Below are positions 7,171 through 16,203 of a stretch of 64,000 bases of DNA, piece by piece. A program made the translations under genes and the position numbers. The stretch is from Streptomyces griseoloalbus. Lineage in GTDB: Bacteria > Actinomycetota > Actinomycetes > Streptomycetales > Streptomycetaceae. Position 1 is the first letter of the stretch. Every line of letters begins with the position of its first letter. The notes beneath the pieces are model-generated. The model was not told the origin of the DNA, ran no database searches, and saw only the letters and a program-made list of their open reading frames with translations. The stretch covers positions 133,839 through 197,838 of the forward strand of contig BMUD01000006.1 in NCBI GenBank assembly GCA_014650015.1. The letters run 5' to 3'.

Positions 7171-10100
7171 CTAGCCCGCCAGGCAGGACGGGCCGAGGAG
7201 GACCTTCAGGTCGCCGAACAGGGCCGGGTCGGGCTTGACCCGGTGCCGGTCCAGGCGCAGCACCGTCGTCTTGGTCGGCCCCTGGAGCTTGATACGGACC
7301 TCGCTGTCGCCCTTGTGGTGCGTGAGGATCTCGCCGAGCCGGCTGACCATCGGCGGGGTCACGCGGGTGGCCGGGATGGTCAGGACCACGGGCGCGTTGG
7401 TGCCCGCGTTGGACAGGTCGGGGACCATCAGCTCCATCGCGACCAGCCGCGGCACGTCCTCGCGCTTGTCGAGCCGGCCCTTGACGAACACCACGGCGTC
7501 CTCGACGAGTTGCGTCGACACCAGCTGGTAGGTCGCCGGGAAGAACATGCACTCGATGGAGCCCGCGAGGTCCTCCACGGTGGCGATGGCCCAGGCGTTG
7601 CCCTGCTTGGTCATCTTCCGCTGGAGGCCCGAGATGATGCCGCCGATGGTGACGACCGCGCCGTCACCGAAGTCGCCGCCGGTGAGCTGGGAGATGCCCG
7701 CGTCGGCCTTGTCGGACAGCACGTGCTCCAGGCCGAACAGCGGGTGGTCGGAGACGTACAGCCCGAGCATCTCGCGCTCCTGGGCGAGCAGATAGGTCTT
7801 GTCCCACTCGTCGTCGGTGAAGGTGACGTCGAGGCCGAAGCCGGGCTCGCTGGTCTCCGCCTCGCCCATGCCGCCGAAGAGGTCGAACTGTCCCTCGGCC
7901 TCCTTGCGCTTGACCGCGACCACGTTGTCGATCATCGGCTCGTACTGGGCGGTGAGGCCCTTGCGGGTGTGCCCCATGGAGTCGAAGGCACCGGCCTTGA
8001 TCAGCGACTCCGTGGTGCGCTTGTTGCAGACGACCGCGTCGACCTTGTCGAGGTAGTCCGGGAAGGACGTGTACTTCCCCTTGGCCTTGCGGCACTTGAT
8101 GATCGACTCCACGACGTTGGTGCCGACGTTGCGCACCGCCGACAGGCCGAAGAGGATCACTTCGTCGCCCTGTGCGGCGAAGTTGGACTCGGACTCGTTG
8201 ACGTTGGGCGGGAGGACCCTGATGCCCATGCGACGGCACTCGTTGAGGTAGACCGCCGACTTGTCCTTGTCGTCCTTCACCGAGGTGAGCAGCGCGGCCA
8301 TGTACTCGGCGGGGTGGTTCGCCTTCAGGTAGGCGGTCCAGTACGACACCAGTCCGTACGCGGCGGAGTGCGCCTTGTTGAAGGCGTAGCCGGCGAACGG
8401 CACCAGCACGTCCCACAGCGCCTGGATGGCCTCGTCGCTGTAGCCGTTCCGGCGGGCGCCTTCCTGGAAGATGGTGAAGTTCTTCGCCAGTTCCTCGGGC
8501 TTCTTCTTGCCCATCACACGGCGGAGGATGTCGGCCTCGCCGAGCGAGTACCCGGCGATGATCTGGGCGGCCTTCTGCACCTGCTCCTGGTAGACGATCA
8601 GGCCGTGGGTGACGTCCAGGACCTCCCGGAGCGGCTCCTCCAGCTCGGGATGGATGGGCGTGATCTCCTGCTGGCCGTTCTTGCGCAGGGCGTAGTTGGT
8701 GTGCGAGTTCATGCCCATCGGGCCCGGCCGGTACAGGGCCGACACGGCGGAGATGTCCTCGAAGTTGTCCGGCTTCATCAGCCGGAGCAGGGAGCGCATC
8801 GGGCCGCCGTCGAACTGGAACACGCCGAGGGTGTCGCCGCGCTGGAGCAGGTCGAAGGTCGTGGGGTCGTCGAGCGGCAGCGACAGCAGGTCGATGTCGA
8901 TGCCCTTGTTGGCCTTCACCATCTTGACGGCGTCGTCCATGATGGTCAGGTTGCGCAGGCCCAGGAAGTCCATCTTCAGCAGGCCGAGCGACTCGCAGCT
9001 CGGGTAGTCCCACTGCGTGATGGTCACGCCGTCGGTGTGCCGGACCCAGACGGGTACATGGTCGGTGATGGTCTCGCTGGACATGATCACGCCGGCGGCG
9101 TGCACGCCCATCTGCCGGACCAGGCCCTCGACGCCCTTGGCGGTGTCGATGACCTTCTTCACGTCCGGCTCGTTCTCGTACATCCCGCGGATCTCGCCCG
9201 CCTCGGAGTACCGGGGGTGGTTCGGGTCCGTGATGCCGGAGAGCGGGATGCCCTTGCCCAGGACGTCGGCCGGCATCGCCTTGGTGAGCCGGTCGCCCAT
9301 CGCGTACGGGTAGCCGAGCACGCGCGCGGAGTCCTTGATCGCGTTCTTGGCCTTGATGGTGCCGTACGTGCCGATCATGGCGACCTTGTCGGCGCCGTAC
9401 TTCTCGGTCACGTACCGGATCACCTCGACGCGCCGGCGCTCGTCGAAGTCGATGTCGACATCGGGCATCGAGATGCGCTCGGGGTTGAGGAACCGCTCGA
9501 AGATCAGTCCGTGCGGGATGGGGTCGAGGTCGGTGATGCCGAGGGCGTAGGCGACGATCGAGCCGGCCGCGGAGCCTCGGCCGGGGCCGACGGCGATGCC
9601 CTGCTTCTTGGCCCACATGATGAAGTCGGCGACGACGAGGAAGTATCCCGGGAAGCCCATCGAGATGATGGTGTCCATCTCGTACTCGACCTGCTTCATG
9701 CGGTCGTCCGGGATGCCGTCCGGGAAGCGGCGGTTCATGCCGCGCAGGGTCTCCTCGCGGAACCAGCTGACCTCGGTGTAGCCCTCCGGGATGTCGAACT
9801 TGGGCATCAGGTCGCGCTTTTGGAACATGCCCGTGGTGTCGACCATCTCGGCGATCAGCCGGGTGTTGGCGCAGCCCTGCTGCCAGGCGTCCGAGGAGTC
9901 GATGGCGTACATCTCGTCGGTGGACTTGAGGTAGTAGCCGGTGCCGTCGAACTTGAAGCGGTCGGGGTCGGAGACGTTCTTGCCGGTCTGGATGCACAGC
10001 AGCGCGTCGTGGGCGCCCGCCTCGTGCGCGTACGTGTAGTGCGAGTCGTTGGTGACCAGGGGCGGGATGCCGAGCTTCCTGCCGATCTCCAGCAGGCCCT

Positions 10101-10710
10101 CGCGGACCCGGTGCTCGATCTCGATGCCGTGGTCCATCAGCTCCAGGAAGTACCGGTCCTTGCCGAAGATGTCCTGGTAGTCGGCGGCGGCCTTGAGGGC
10201 CTCGTCGAAGTGGCCGAGGCGCAGGCGGGTCTGCACCTCGCCCGAGGGGCACCCGGTGGAGGCGACGAGCCCGGTGGACCACTTGGCGATGGTCTCCTTG
10301 TCCATCCGGGGCCACTTCTGCAGCCAGCCCTCGGCGTAGGCGTCCGAGGAGAGCCGGAAGAGGTTGTGCAGGCCCGTGCTGTCCACGGCCCAGATCGTCT
10401 TGTGGGTGTAACCACCGGAACCGGAGACGTCGTCCCGCTTCTGGTGCGGCTGGCCCCACTGGATCTTGCGCTTGTTGCGCCGGGACTCGGGCGCGACATA
10501 GGCCTCGATCCCGATGATCGGGGTGACTCCGGCCTTCTGCGCGGAGTGGAAGAAGTCGTACGCCCCGTGCAGGTTGCCGTGGTCGGACATGGCGATGTGC
10601 GTCATGCCCATCTCATTGCAGGCGTTGAACATGTCCTTCAGCCGCGCGGCACCGTCCAGCAGCGAGTACTGGGTGTGGACGTGCAGGTGCGTGAACGGCG
10701 GCTTTGACAC
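7171..10710 (-). CDS. dnaE: DNA polymerase III alpha subunit
   Basis: 1179-residue replicative polymerase. The N-terminal PHP domain is recognised from HLHVHTQYSLLDG, AMSDHGN and GIEAYV. The polymerase active site carries the conserved aspartates in MPDVDIDFDERRR, followed by VGPGRGSAAGS upstream and KMDFLGLRNL downstream. The C-terminal part contains the helix-hairpin-helix region and an OB fold (VTIGGIISGLQRKMTKQGNAW) that contacts single-stranded DNA. GTG at 10710 is chosen because GGAGG lies eight bases upstream and the PHP domain starts within six residues; the longer open frame upstream has no conserved content. Single gene with its own promoter region; length is normal for actinobacterial DnaE1. 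Confidence 0.98.
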   Translation of the reverse strand: MSKPPFTHLHVHTQYSLLDGAARLKDMFNACNEMGMTHIAMSDHGNLHGAYDFFHSAQKAGVTPIIGIEAYVAPESRRNKRKIQWGQPHQKRDDVSGSGGYTHKTIWAVDSTGLHNLFRLSSDAYAEGWLQKWPRMDKETIAKWSTGLVASTGCPSGEVQTRLRLGHFDEALKAAADYQDIFGKDRYFLELMDHGIEIEHRVREGLLEIGRKLGIPPLVTNDSHYTYAHEAGAHDALLCIQTGKNVSDPDRFKFDGTGYYLKSTDEMYAIDSSDAWQQGCANTRLIAEMVDTTGMFQKRDLMPKFDIPEGYTEVSWFREETLRGMNRRFPDGIPDDRMKQVEYEMDTIISMGFPGYFLVVADFIMWAKKQGIAVGPGRGSAAGSIVAYALGITDLDPIPHGLIFERFLNPERISMPDVDIDFDERRRVEVIRYVTEKYGADKVAMIGTYGTIKAKNAIKDSARVLGYPYAMGDRLTKAMPADVLGKGIPLSGITDPNHPRYSEAGEIRGMYENEPDVKKVIDTAKGVEGLVRQMGVHAAGVIMSSETITDHVPVWVRHTDGVTITQWDYPSCESLGLLKMDFLGLRNLTIMDDAVKMVKANKGIDIDLLSLPLDDPTTFDLLQRGDTLGVFQFDGGPMRSLLRLMKPDNFEDISAVSALYRPGPMGMNSHTNYALRKNGQQEITPIHPELEEPLREVLDVTHGLIVYQEQVQKAAQIIAGYSLGEADILRRVMGKKKPEELAKNFTIFQEGARRNGYSDEAIQALWDVLVPFAGYAFNKAHSAAYGLVSYWTAYLKANHPAEYMAALLTSVKDDKDKSAVYLNECRRMGIRVLPPNVNESESNFAAQGDEVILFGLSAVRNVGTNVVESIIKCRKAKGKYTSFPDYLDKVDAVVCNKRTTESLIKAGAFDSMGHTRKGLTAQYEPMIDNVVAVKRKEAEGQFDLFGGMGEAETSEPGFGLDVTFTDDEWDKTYLLAQEREMLGLYVSDHPLFGLEHVLSDKADAGISQLTGGDFGDGAVVTIGGIISGLQRKMTKQGNAWAIATVEDLAGSIECMFFPATYQLVSTQLVEDAVVFVKGRLDKREDVPRLVAMELMVPDLSNAGTNAPVVLTIPATRVTPPMVSRLGEILTHHKGDSEVRIKLQGPTKTTVLRLDRHRVKPDPALFGDLKVLLGPSCLAG

Positions 10711-10990
10711 GGTGCGGCCTCCAAGAGCAAACGCTGTGGCGCGAAGCGCCTCGTTGAGGGGTGGCCGTCGGGCGACGGACGGGCACCCGGCGACGGGCTG
10801 GGGACGGTCCGCGGACGGCCCGCGGACAGTCCTGGGGACAGCGTCGAAGTCTATGCCCCGGCACTGACACTCGGGGGGCATCGCCGCGTACCTTCGAGCG
10901 GGGGTCGTGGGCACTCCCGCGCCCCTTCGCACGTTAGGCAGGGGACGGGCCACCCGTCCCGGAACATCCCGCACCAGGAGGCACCCAGCG
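10711..10990. other. Divergent promoter region dnaE / DUF2252 gene
   Basis: 280 bases between two divergent genes. A TAGACT hexamer on the reverse strand (complement of 10848-10853) fits the streptomycete -10 consensus for dnaE, but no convincing -35 lies at the right distance. The rest is GC-rich, including repeated ggacgg/gcggac words around 10770-10835, and shows no gene. Confidence 0.4.
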
Positions 10991-12340
10991 ATGTCGGTCC
11001 CGCAGCTCAACGACGAGCACCGCGGCGAGGAGATCCTCGCCGTCCTCGACACCGCCTTCGGCGAGCTCCTGGCCGCCGACCCGGCCGCGTTCCGCGTGAA
11101 GTTCCGGAAGATGGCGGCCTCGGCGTTCGCGTTCTACCGCGGGACGGCGTGCCTCTTCTACCACGATCTGGACGCGGAGAAGTCCGGGCGGGGCGGTGGG
11201 ACGATACACGGCGGCCCCTACCTGGACGACCGGACGTCCCGGGTGTGGATCCACGGCGATCTGCACGCGGAGAACTTCGGCACGTACATGGACTCCAACG
11301 GCCGCCTGGTGTTCAACGTCAACGACTTCGACGAGGCCTACGTCGGCCCCTTCACCTGGGACCTCAAGCGCTTCGCGGCATCCGTCGCGCTGATCGGCTA
11401 CGCGAAGGCGCTCAGCGACGAGCAGATCACCGAGCTGGTCACCATCTACGCGGCCGCCTACCGGGAGCGGATCCACGCGCTGGCCACCGGCGCGAAGAGC
11501 GACGAGGTGCCGCCGTTCACGCTGGACACCGCCCAGGGGCCGCTGCTCGACGCGCTGCGCGACGCCCGCTCGCTGACCCGTTTCGGGCTGCTGGAGTCGA
11601 TGACCGAGATCCGCGACTTCGAGCGCCGCTTCGCCGCCGGCGGCGGCGCGGTCGAACTGGACGCCGCGACCCGCTACAAGGTGCTCGCCGCCTTCGACGG
11701 CTACCTGGAGACGCTGCCGGACGCCTCGCTGGCCCGCCCGGACTCCTACCGGGTGAAGGACGTCGTGGGCCGCCGCGGCATCGGCATCGGCTCGGCCGGG
11801 CTGCCGTCGTACAACATCCTCCTGGAGGGTCACAGCGACGCCCTGGAGAACGATGTCGTGATCTACATCAAGCAGGCCCAGACCCCGGCCGTCTCCCGGC
11901 ACATCACCGACCGGGCCATCGGCGACTACTTCCAGCACGAGGGCCACCGCACGGTGATCTCCCAGCGCGCCCTCCAGGCGCACGCCGACCCGTGGCTGGG
12001 CTGGACCGAGCTGGACGGAGCGGGCCAGCTGGTCGCCGAGGTCTCGCCGTACGCCGTGGACCTGGACTGGGGCGACATCGACGAGCCGGAGGAGATCGCC
12101 CAGGTCGTCGCCGACCTGGGCCGGGCCACGGCCACGATGCACTCGGCGGCGGACGACACCTCCGGCGAGTCCCTGGTGCCGTTCTCCACCGAGCGGGCCA
12201 TCGACGCCGCGATCGCGGCCGACGAGGACGCGCTGGTGCCGCTCCTGGTCGACTTCGCGCACGCCTACGGCGCCCGCGCCCGCGGCGACCACCAGATCTT
12301 CCTGGACCTGTTCCGCAACGGCAGGATTCCGGGGCTGTGA
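10991..12340 (+). CDS. DUF2252 family protein
   Basis: 449-residue protein of the DUF2252 family, which has a kinase-like (aminoglycoside phosphotransferase-like) appearance. Segments supporting this are FYRGTACLFYHDL, WIHGDLHAENFG followed by VFNVNDFDEAYVGPFTWDLKRFAASV, the latter like the catalytic and metal-binding loops of APH-type kinases, and KDVVGRRGIGIGSAG. Near the C-terminus DHQIFLDLF completes the family pattern. ATG at 10991 has AGGAGG at 10976-10981. The substrate is unknown and phosphotransfer is inferred from the motifs only. Monocistronic, divergent from dnaE. Confidence 0.9.
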   Translation: MSVPQLNDEHRGEEILAVLDTAFGELLAADPAAFRVKFRKMAASAFAFYRGTACLFYHDLDAEKSGRGGGTIHGGPYLDDRTSRVWIHGDLHAENFGTYMDSNGRLVFNVNDFDEAYVGPFTWDLKRFAASVALIGYAKALSDEQITELVTIYAAAYRERIHALATGAKSDEVPPFTLDTAQGPLLDALRDARSLTRFGLLESMTEIRDFERRFAAGGGAVELDAATRYKVLAAFDGYLETLPDASLARPDSYRVKDVVGRRGIGIGSAGLPSYNILLEGHSDALENDVVIYIKQAQTPAVSRHITDRAIGDYFQHEGHRTVISQRALQAHADPWLGWTELDGAGQLVAEVSPYAVDLDWGDIDEPEEIAQVVADLGRATATMHSAADDTSGESLVPFSTERAIDAAIAADEDALVPLLVDFAHAYGARARGDHQIFLDLFRNGRIPGL

Positions 12341-12408
12341 CCATTCCCTTGTCCACAGGAACCCTTTAGGGATCCCTTACCGGAGCACGTGACAGACTCT
12401 TCCCCGCC

Positions 12409-13110
12409 ATGGACATATCCGGAACCCAGCTCAGAGCCGTCCGCGCGGCGCTGTTCACGGCAGTCGTCGTGACGCTCAGCACCGCGTCGCACGTGCTGCT
12501 GTCCGGGGCTCCCCTGCCGGTGAACACGGTGGCCGCGATCGCCGCCGCCGTGTTCCTCCTGGCGTACGTCATGGCGGGCCGGGAACGCTCCTTCGGGCGG
12601 ATCGCCGCCCTGCTGATCCCGTTGGAACTGGCCGCCGACACCGTCTTCACCACCGGCCAGCACGTCTGCTACGGCCGGATGGGCGGCCCGGTGGCGGGCC
12701 CGCTGCGCTCCGTCGGCTTCGACGTGCTGTGCGGCGGCGGCACCGACGTGGGCGCCCCGCTCGCCCGGGTCACCGGGTCCTCCGCCGAGGGCGGCGACCG
12801 GCTGGCGGGCCTGCTCGCCCAGGCCGACCCGGCCACCGCGTGGGCACTGCTGGGCGCGCACATCGGGGTGGGCCTGCTCGCCGCCGCGTGGCTGCGCCGC
12901 GGGGAGCGGGCGCTGGGCCAGCTGCTGAGCGCGGTGGCGGCGACCACCTTCCGGCCGCTGCTGCTCGCGGTCGCGGCGGTGGCCGTGCGCCGGGCCCCGC
13001 AGGCGCGCCGCCCGTTCCGTCCGGCGCGCCCCGCCACCACGGCCCGGACCCTGCTCTTCGTGCACTCCCTGGGACGGCGTGGACCGCCGTGCTCGACCGC
13101 CGTCGCCTGA
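12409..13110 (+). CDS. Hypothetical membrane protein
   Basis: 233-residue protein with hydrophobic helices at about residues 12-32, 38-57, 65-80, 145-165 and 178-197. The loop after the third span contains two cysteines (HVCYGRMGG, DVLCGGG). The tail is Arg/Pro-rich and cytoplasmic-looking. I recognise only a class of streptomycete membrane proteins of unknown function. ATG at 12409 is the first start. The last 25 codons run into a GC-rich repeat area, so the true end could vary between relatives. Confidence 0.7.
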   Translation: MDISGTQLRAVRAALFTAVVVTLSTASHVLLSGAPLPVNTVAAIAAAVFLLAYVMAGRERSFGRIAALLIPLELAADTVFTTGQHVCYGRMGGPVAGPLRSVGFDVLCGGGTDVGAPLARVTGSSAEGGDRLAGLLAQADPATAWALLGAHIGVGLLAAAWLRRGERALGQLLSAVAATTFRPLLLAVAAVAVRRAPQARRPFRPARPATTARTLLFVHSLGRRGPPCSTAVA

Positions 13111-13125
13111 GGCGACCCCGGCCCT

Positions 13126-13205
13126 GGTACCGGCAGCCCCGGTCGCCCGCGGCACCCCGGGGCCCGGTACCGGCGACCCCCGTCGCCCGCGGCACCCCGC
13201 GGCCC
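13126..13205. repeat. Two tandem 40-bp repeats
   Basis: Two adjacent 40-base copies at 13126-13165 and 13166-13205, each starting ggtaccggc and containing cgtcgcccgcggcacccc or a near match, with a few differences between copies. A degenerate fragment, cggtgaccggcgcccc, follows near 13207. The array is between the membrane protein gene and the thioredoxin-like gene. Confidence 0.8.
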
Positions 13206-13252
13206 CCGGTGACCGGCGCCCCCTGAGCACGAACACTCCCCCATACGTATCC

Positions 13253-13269
13253 CGCACACGACGTGTGCG
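13253..13269. promoter_or_regulatory. 17-bp palindrome upstream of thioredoxin-like gene
   Basis: The sequence cgcacacg-a-cgtgtgcg is a perfect inverted repeat with 8-base arms around one base. It ends 21 bases before the ATG at 13291, just upstream of the ribosome binding site, and looks like an operator. The symmetrical word atacgtat lies a few bases further upstream. No regulator can be named. Confidence 0.5.
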
Positions 13270-13290
13270 TCCCCCGTGGAGAACATCACC

Positions 13291-14103
13291 ATGAGCAAGC
13301 GGAACAGCCAGACGGCGAAGCAGGCGGCCCGTGAGCGGCTGCGCGCCGAGCGCGAGCGCCAGGCCAAGCGCGACAAGGTCAAGCGGCAGCTCATCGTCGC
13401 CGGCTCCCTCGTCGGTGTGCTGGCGATAGCCGGCGGCATCAGCTACGCGGTCGTCCAGGGCAACAAGCCCGACCACTGGGAGGCCGCGGCGGACGAGAAG
13501 CTCGTCAAGCCGGCCAACACCAGCGGCGAGAACGGCACGACCGTGGTCATCGGTAAGTCCGACGCGAAGAAGACCCTGGAGCTGTACGAGGACCCGCGCT
13601 GCCCGGTCTGCGCCTCGTTCGAGCAGACGGTCGGCAAGGCGATCGAGAAGGACGTCGAGGACGGCAAGTACAAGATCCGCTTCATCGGTGCCTCGTTCCT
13701 CGACCGCAACCTGACCGGCGAGGGCTCCAAGAACGCCCTGAGCGCCCTGGGCGCCGCGCTGAACGTCGGCCCCGATGCGTTCCTCGCCTACAAGTCCGCG
13801 CTCTACTCGGCCGAGTACCACCCCGAGGAGACGGACGACAAGTTCAAGGACGACGCGTACCTGATCGAGGTCGCGAACACGGTCGACGCCCTGAAGGGCA
13901 ACAAGGAGTTCCAGACGGCCGTGAAGGACGGCACCTACGACAAGTGGGCGCTGGAGATGTCCGACGTGTTCGACAAGAGCGAGGCCGAGGGCACCCCGAC
14001 GCTGATGATGGACGGCAAGAAGCTCACCGGTTCCGACGGCAAGAACGCGCCCATGACGGTCGCCGAGTTCACCACGGCGCTCGACACGGCCCTCAAGGCC
14101 TGA
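13291..14103 (+). CDS. Membrane-anchored thioredoxin-fold (DsbA-like) protein
   Basis: 270-residue protein. A strongly basic N-terminus (about 40 residues) precedes one membrane span (about residues 40-60, QLIVAGSLVGVLAIAGGI). The extracytoplasmic part is a DsbA/DsbG-like thioredoxin domain with the redox motif CPVC in LYEDPRCPVCASFEQ and the conserved cis-proline loop EGTPTLMMDGKKL near residue 235. It probably oxidises or isomerises disulfides of exported proteins; secreted enzymes such as the M43 protease encoded nearby could be substrates (inference). ATG at 13291 is preferred over GTG 13276 because GGAG lies ten bases before it. A strong terminator follows. Confidence 0.9.
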   Translation: MSKRNSQTAKQAARERLRAERERQAKRDKVKRQLIVAGSLVGVLAIAGGISYAVVQGNKPDHWEAAADEKLVKPANTSGENGTTVVIGKSDAKKTLELYEDPRCPVCASFEQTVGKAIEKDVEDGKYKIRFIGASFLDRNLTGEGSKNALSALGAALNVGPDAFLAYKSALYSAEYHPEETDDKFKDDAYLIEVANTVDALKGNKEFQTAVKDGTYDKWALEMSDVFDKSEAEGTPTLMMDGKKLTGSDGKNAPMTVAEFTTALDTALKA

Positions 14104-14130
14104 GCCCCGGCCGGCTGACCGCGCGCTGAA

Positions 14131-14162
14131 GAGCGGGCGAACTTTCGCGGGTTCGCCCGCTC
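14131..14162 (+). terminator. Intrinsic terminator, 12-bp stem
   Basis: A perfect 12-bp stem (14131-14142 with 14151-14162) around an 8-base loop, 28 bases after the thioredoxin-like stop and 31 bases before the phoD start. Its 3' arm includes gttcgcccgct, which resembles one half of a PHO box, so the hairpin may overlap the phoD control region. Confidence 0.75.
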
Positions 14163-14193
14163 TCGCGTGTACCTGTCAGTAACCTGATCGGCT

Positions 14194-15876
14194 GTGACCA
14201 GCCGACACAGATCATCCGAGAGTGCCGTCTCCGCCACCGCGGATCCCGACTCCCTTTCCCCGCGCCGTCGTACGGTCGTCAAGGCAGCCGCCGCCACCGC
14301 GGCGCTGGCAGGACCGCTCGCCGCGTCCCTGCCCGCCCGCGCCGCGACGCCGGCCCCGGCCTTCCTGCACGGCGTGGCCTCCGGCGACCCGCTGCCGGAC
14401 GGCATCCTGCTGTGGACCCGGGTGACGCCGACGCCGGAGGCGACACCCGGCTCGGGGCGGGGCCCGGACACCGAGGTGAGCTGGACCGTCGCCCGGGACA
14501 AGGCGCTCACCGACGTGGTCGCCACGGGCTCGACCCGCGCCACCGCCGCATCCGACCACACCGTCAAGGCGGACATCCGGGGCCTGCGACCGGCCACCGA
14601 CTACTGGTTCCGCTTCTCCGCGGGCGGCACCGACTCCCCCGTCGCCCGCACCCGCACCGCCCCGGCCGCCGACGCCGCCGTGACCGGGCTGCGCTTCGGC
14701 GTGGTCTCCTGCTCCAACTGGGAGGCCGGCCACTTCTCGGCGTACCGCCACCTCGCCGCCCGGTCCGATCTGGACGCCTGGCTGCACCTGGGCGACTACC
14801 TCTACGAGTACGGCACCGGCGAGTACGGCGCCCGGGGCGAGGTCGTCCGCCCGCACGCGCCCGCCCACGAGATCGTCACCCTCGCCGACTACCGCGTCCG
14901 GCACGGCGTGTACAAGACCGACCCCGACCTCCAGGCCCTGCACCACAGGGCGCCGGTCGTCGCGATGTGGGACGACCACGAGATCGCCAACGACACCTGG
15001 TCGGGCGGCGCCGAGAACCACACCGAGGGCGCGGAGGGCACCTGGGCCGCGCGTCAGGCCGCCGCCAAGCAGGCCTACTTCGAGTGGATGCCGGTACGCC
15101 CCGCGCTGGCCGGCACCACCTACCGCCGGCTGCGCTTCGGCAAGCTCGCCGACCTGTCCCTGCTGGACCTGCGATCGTTCCGCTCCCAGCAGGTCTCCAC
15201 CGGTGACGGTGCCGTGGACGACCCGGACCGCACGCTCACCGGACGCGCCCAGCTGGACTGGCTGAAGGCGGGCCTGACGGCGTCCGACACCACCTGGCGG
15301 CTGGTCGGCACCTCGGTGATGATCTCACCGTTCGCGGTGGGTTCCCTTCCCGCGAGCATCCTGAAGCCGCTCGCCGAGCTGCTGGGCCTGCCGCAGGAGG
15401 GCCTCGCCCTCAACACCGACCAGTGGGACGGCTACACCGACGACCGTCGCGAACTCCTCGCCCACCTGCGCGCGAACGCCGTCCGCAACACGGTCTTCCT
15501 CACCGGCGACATCCACATGGCGTGGGCCAACGACGTGCCGGTGAACGCGGGCACCTACCCGCTGTCCGCCTCGGCCGCCACGGAGTTCGTCGTCACCTCG
15601 GTGACCTCCGACAACCTCGACGACATCGTCAAGGTTCCCGAGGGGACCGTCTCCGCCCTCGCCGCACCGCTGATCCGCGCCGCCAACCGGCACGTCCACT
15701 GGGTCGACACCGACCGCCACGGCTACGGCGTCCTGGACATCACCGCCGAGCGGGCGCAGATGGACTACTACGTGGTCTCCAGCCGTACGGCGGCGGACGC
15801 CACGTCGGCGTGGGCCCGCTCCTACCGCACGCGCAGCGGCACGCAGAAGGCCGAGCGCACGTACGACCCGGTGTAG
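14194..15876 (+). CDS. phoD: Alkaline phosphatase D, Tat-exported
   Basis: 560-residue secreted phosphatase/phosphodiesterase. A twin-arginine signal is visible ([11 protein letters not shown], then a hydrophobic Ala/Leu stretch and ARAATPA, with cleavage near residue 50). The PhoD N-terminal domain ([21 protein letters not shown]) is followed by the metallophosphatase domain with [30 protein letters not shown] and LTGDIHMAW, which supply the metal ligands. GTG at 14194 is chosen, though its ribosome binding site is weak. In streptomycetes phoD is known to be under PhoR-PhoP control in phosphate starvation; only a weak PHO-like half site is seen here. Confidence 0.93.
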   Translation: MTSRHRSSESAVSATADPDSLSPRRRTVVKAAAATAALAGPLAASLPARAATPAPAFLHGVASGDPLPDGILLWTRVTPTPEATPGSGRGPDTEVSWTVARDKALTDVVATGSTRATAASDHTVKADIRGLRPATDYWFRFSAGGTDSPVARTRTAPAADAAVTGLRFGVVSCSNWEAGHFSAYRHLAARSDLDAWLHLGDYLYEYGTGEYGARGEVVRPHAPAHEIVTLADYRVRHGVYKTDPDLQALHHRAPVVAMWDDHEIANDTWSGGAENHTEGAEGTWAARQAAAKQAYFEWMPVRPALAGTTYRRLRFGKLADLSLLDLRSFRSQQVSTGDGAVDDPDRTLTGRAQLDWLKAGLTASDTTWRLVGTSVMISPFAVGSLPASILKPLAELLGLPQEGLALNTDQWDGYTDDRRELLAHLRANAVRNTVFLTGDIHMAWANDVPVNAGTYPLSASAATEFVVTSVTSDNLDDIVKVPEGTVSALAAPLIRAANRHVHWVDTDRHGYGVLDITAERAQMDYYVVSSRTAADATSAWARSYRTRSGTQKAERTYDPV

Positions 15877-15879
15877 CCA

Positions 15880-15900
15880 CGCCTCCGAAGAGGCGATTTT
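15880..15900 (+). terminator. Short terminator with T-run after phoD
   Basis: A 6-bp stem cgcctc/gaggcg with loop cgaa (15880-15895), followed by a run of four T residues (15897-15900). T-runs are rare in this window, so this is a plausible conventional intrinsic terminator four bases after the phoD stop. Confidence 0.6.
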
Positions 15901-16203
15901 CGGCCACTCCCGACCGCCGGGCGGGCCGTTCAGGGCAGATCGCATCGCTACGGCGGGTGGCGTGGACGGTGAGTCGAATCCGGACACACCACCCGCCCGA
16001 TGGCCGGATCGATGACATCGCGCTCTCAAACTCCGGCCACCGTAACGTTTCCGCAAGCGCCACTTTCCCGATTGCCCCGGTTTGACGGGCGGTTGATTGG
16101 GCCTGATCACTCCTCTTGGCGCATCGTCATGTCCACGTAATCTCCCGGCGGCGGCCAGGAAGATCCCTGGCCTCTCTCCCCACCGCATCCGCCAGGAGCC
16201 CTC
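15901..16203. other. Intergenic region phoD to M43 protease gene
   Basis: About 300 bases without a credible gene, somewhat richer in A/T than its surroundings between 15960 and 16140. It should hold the promoter of the metalloprotease gene. TTGACG at about 16081-16086 could be a -35 element, but no good -10 lies 17-18 bases away. A ribosome binding site AGGAG sits at 16194-16198. Nothing else is seen. Confidence 0.4.

Noticed and set aside
7243-10707. 1154-codon open frame on the plus strand opposite dnaE
   Set aside because: It is the exact antisense of dnaE, has no ribosome binding site and its composition (Val/Asp/Gly/His/Leu) is typical of reverse frames of GC-rich genes.
10711-11052. 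Longer N-terminus of dnaE
   Set aside because: Upstream residues are not conserved and run through the divergent promoter region into the DUF2252 gene, whereas GTG 10710 has GGAGG at good spacing.
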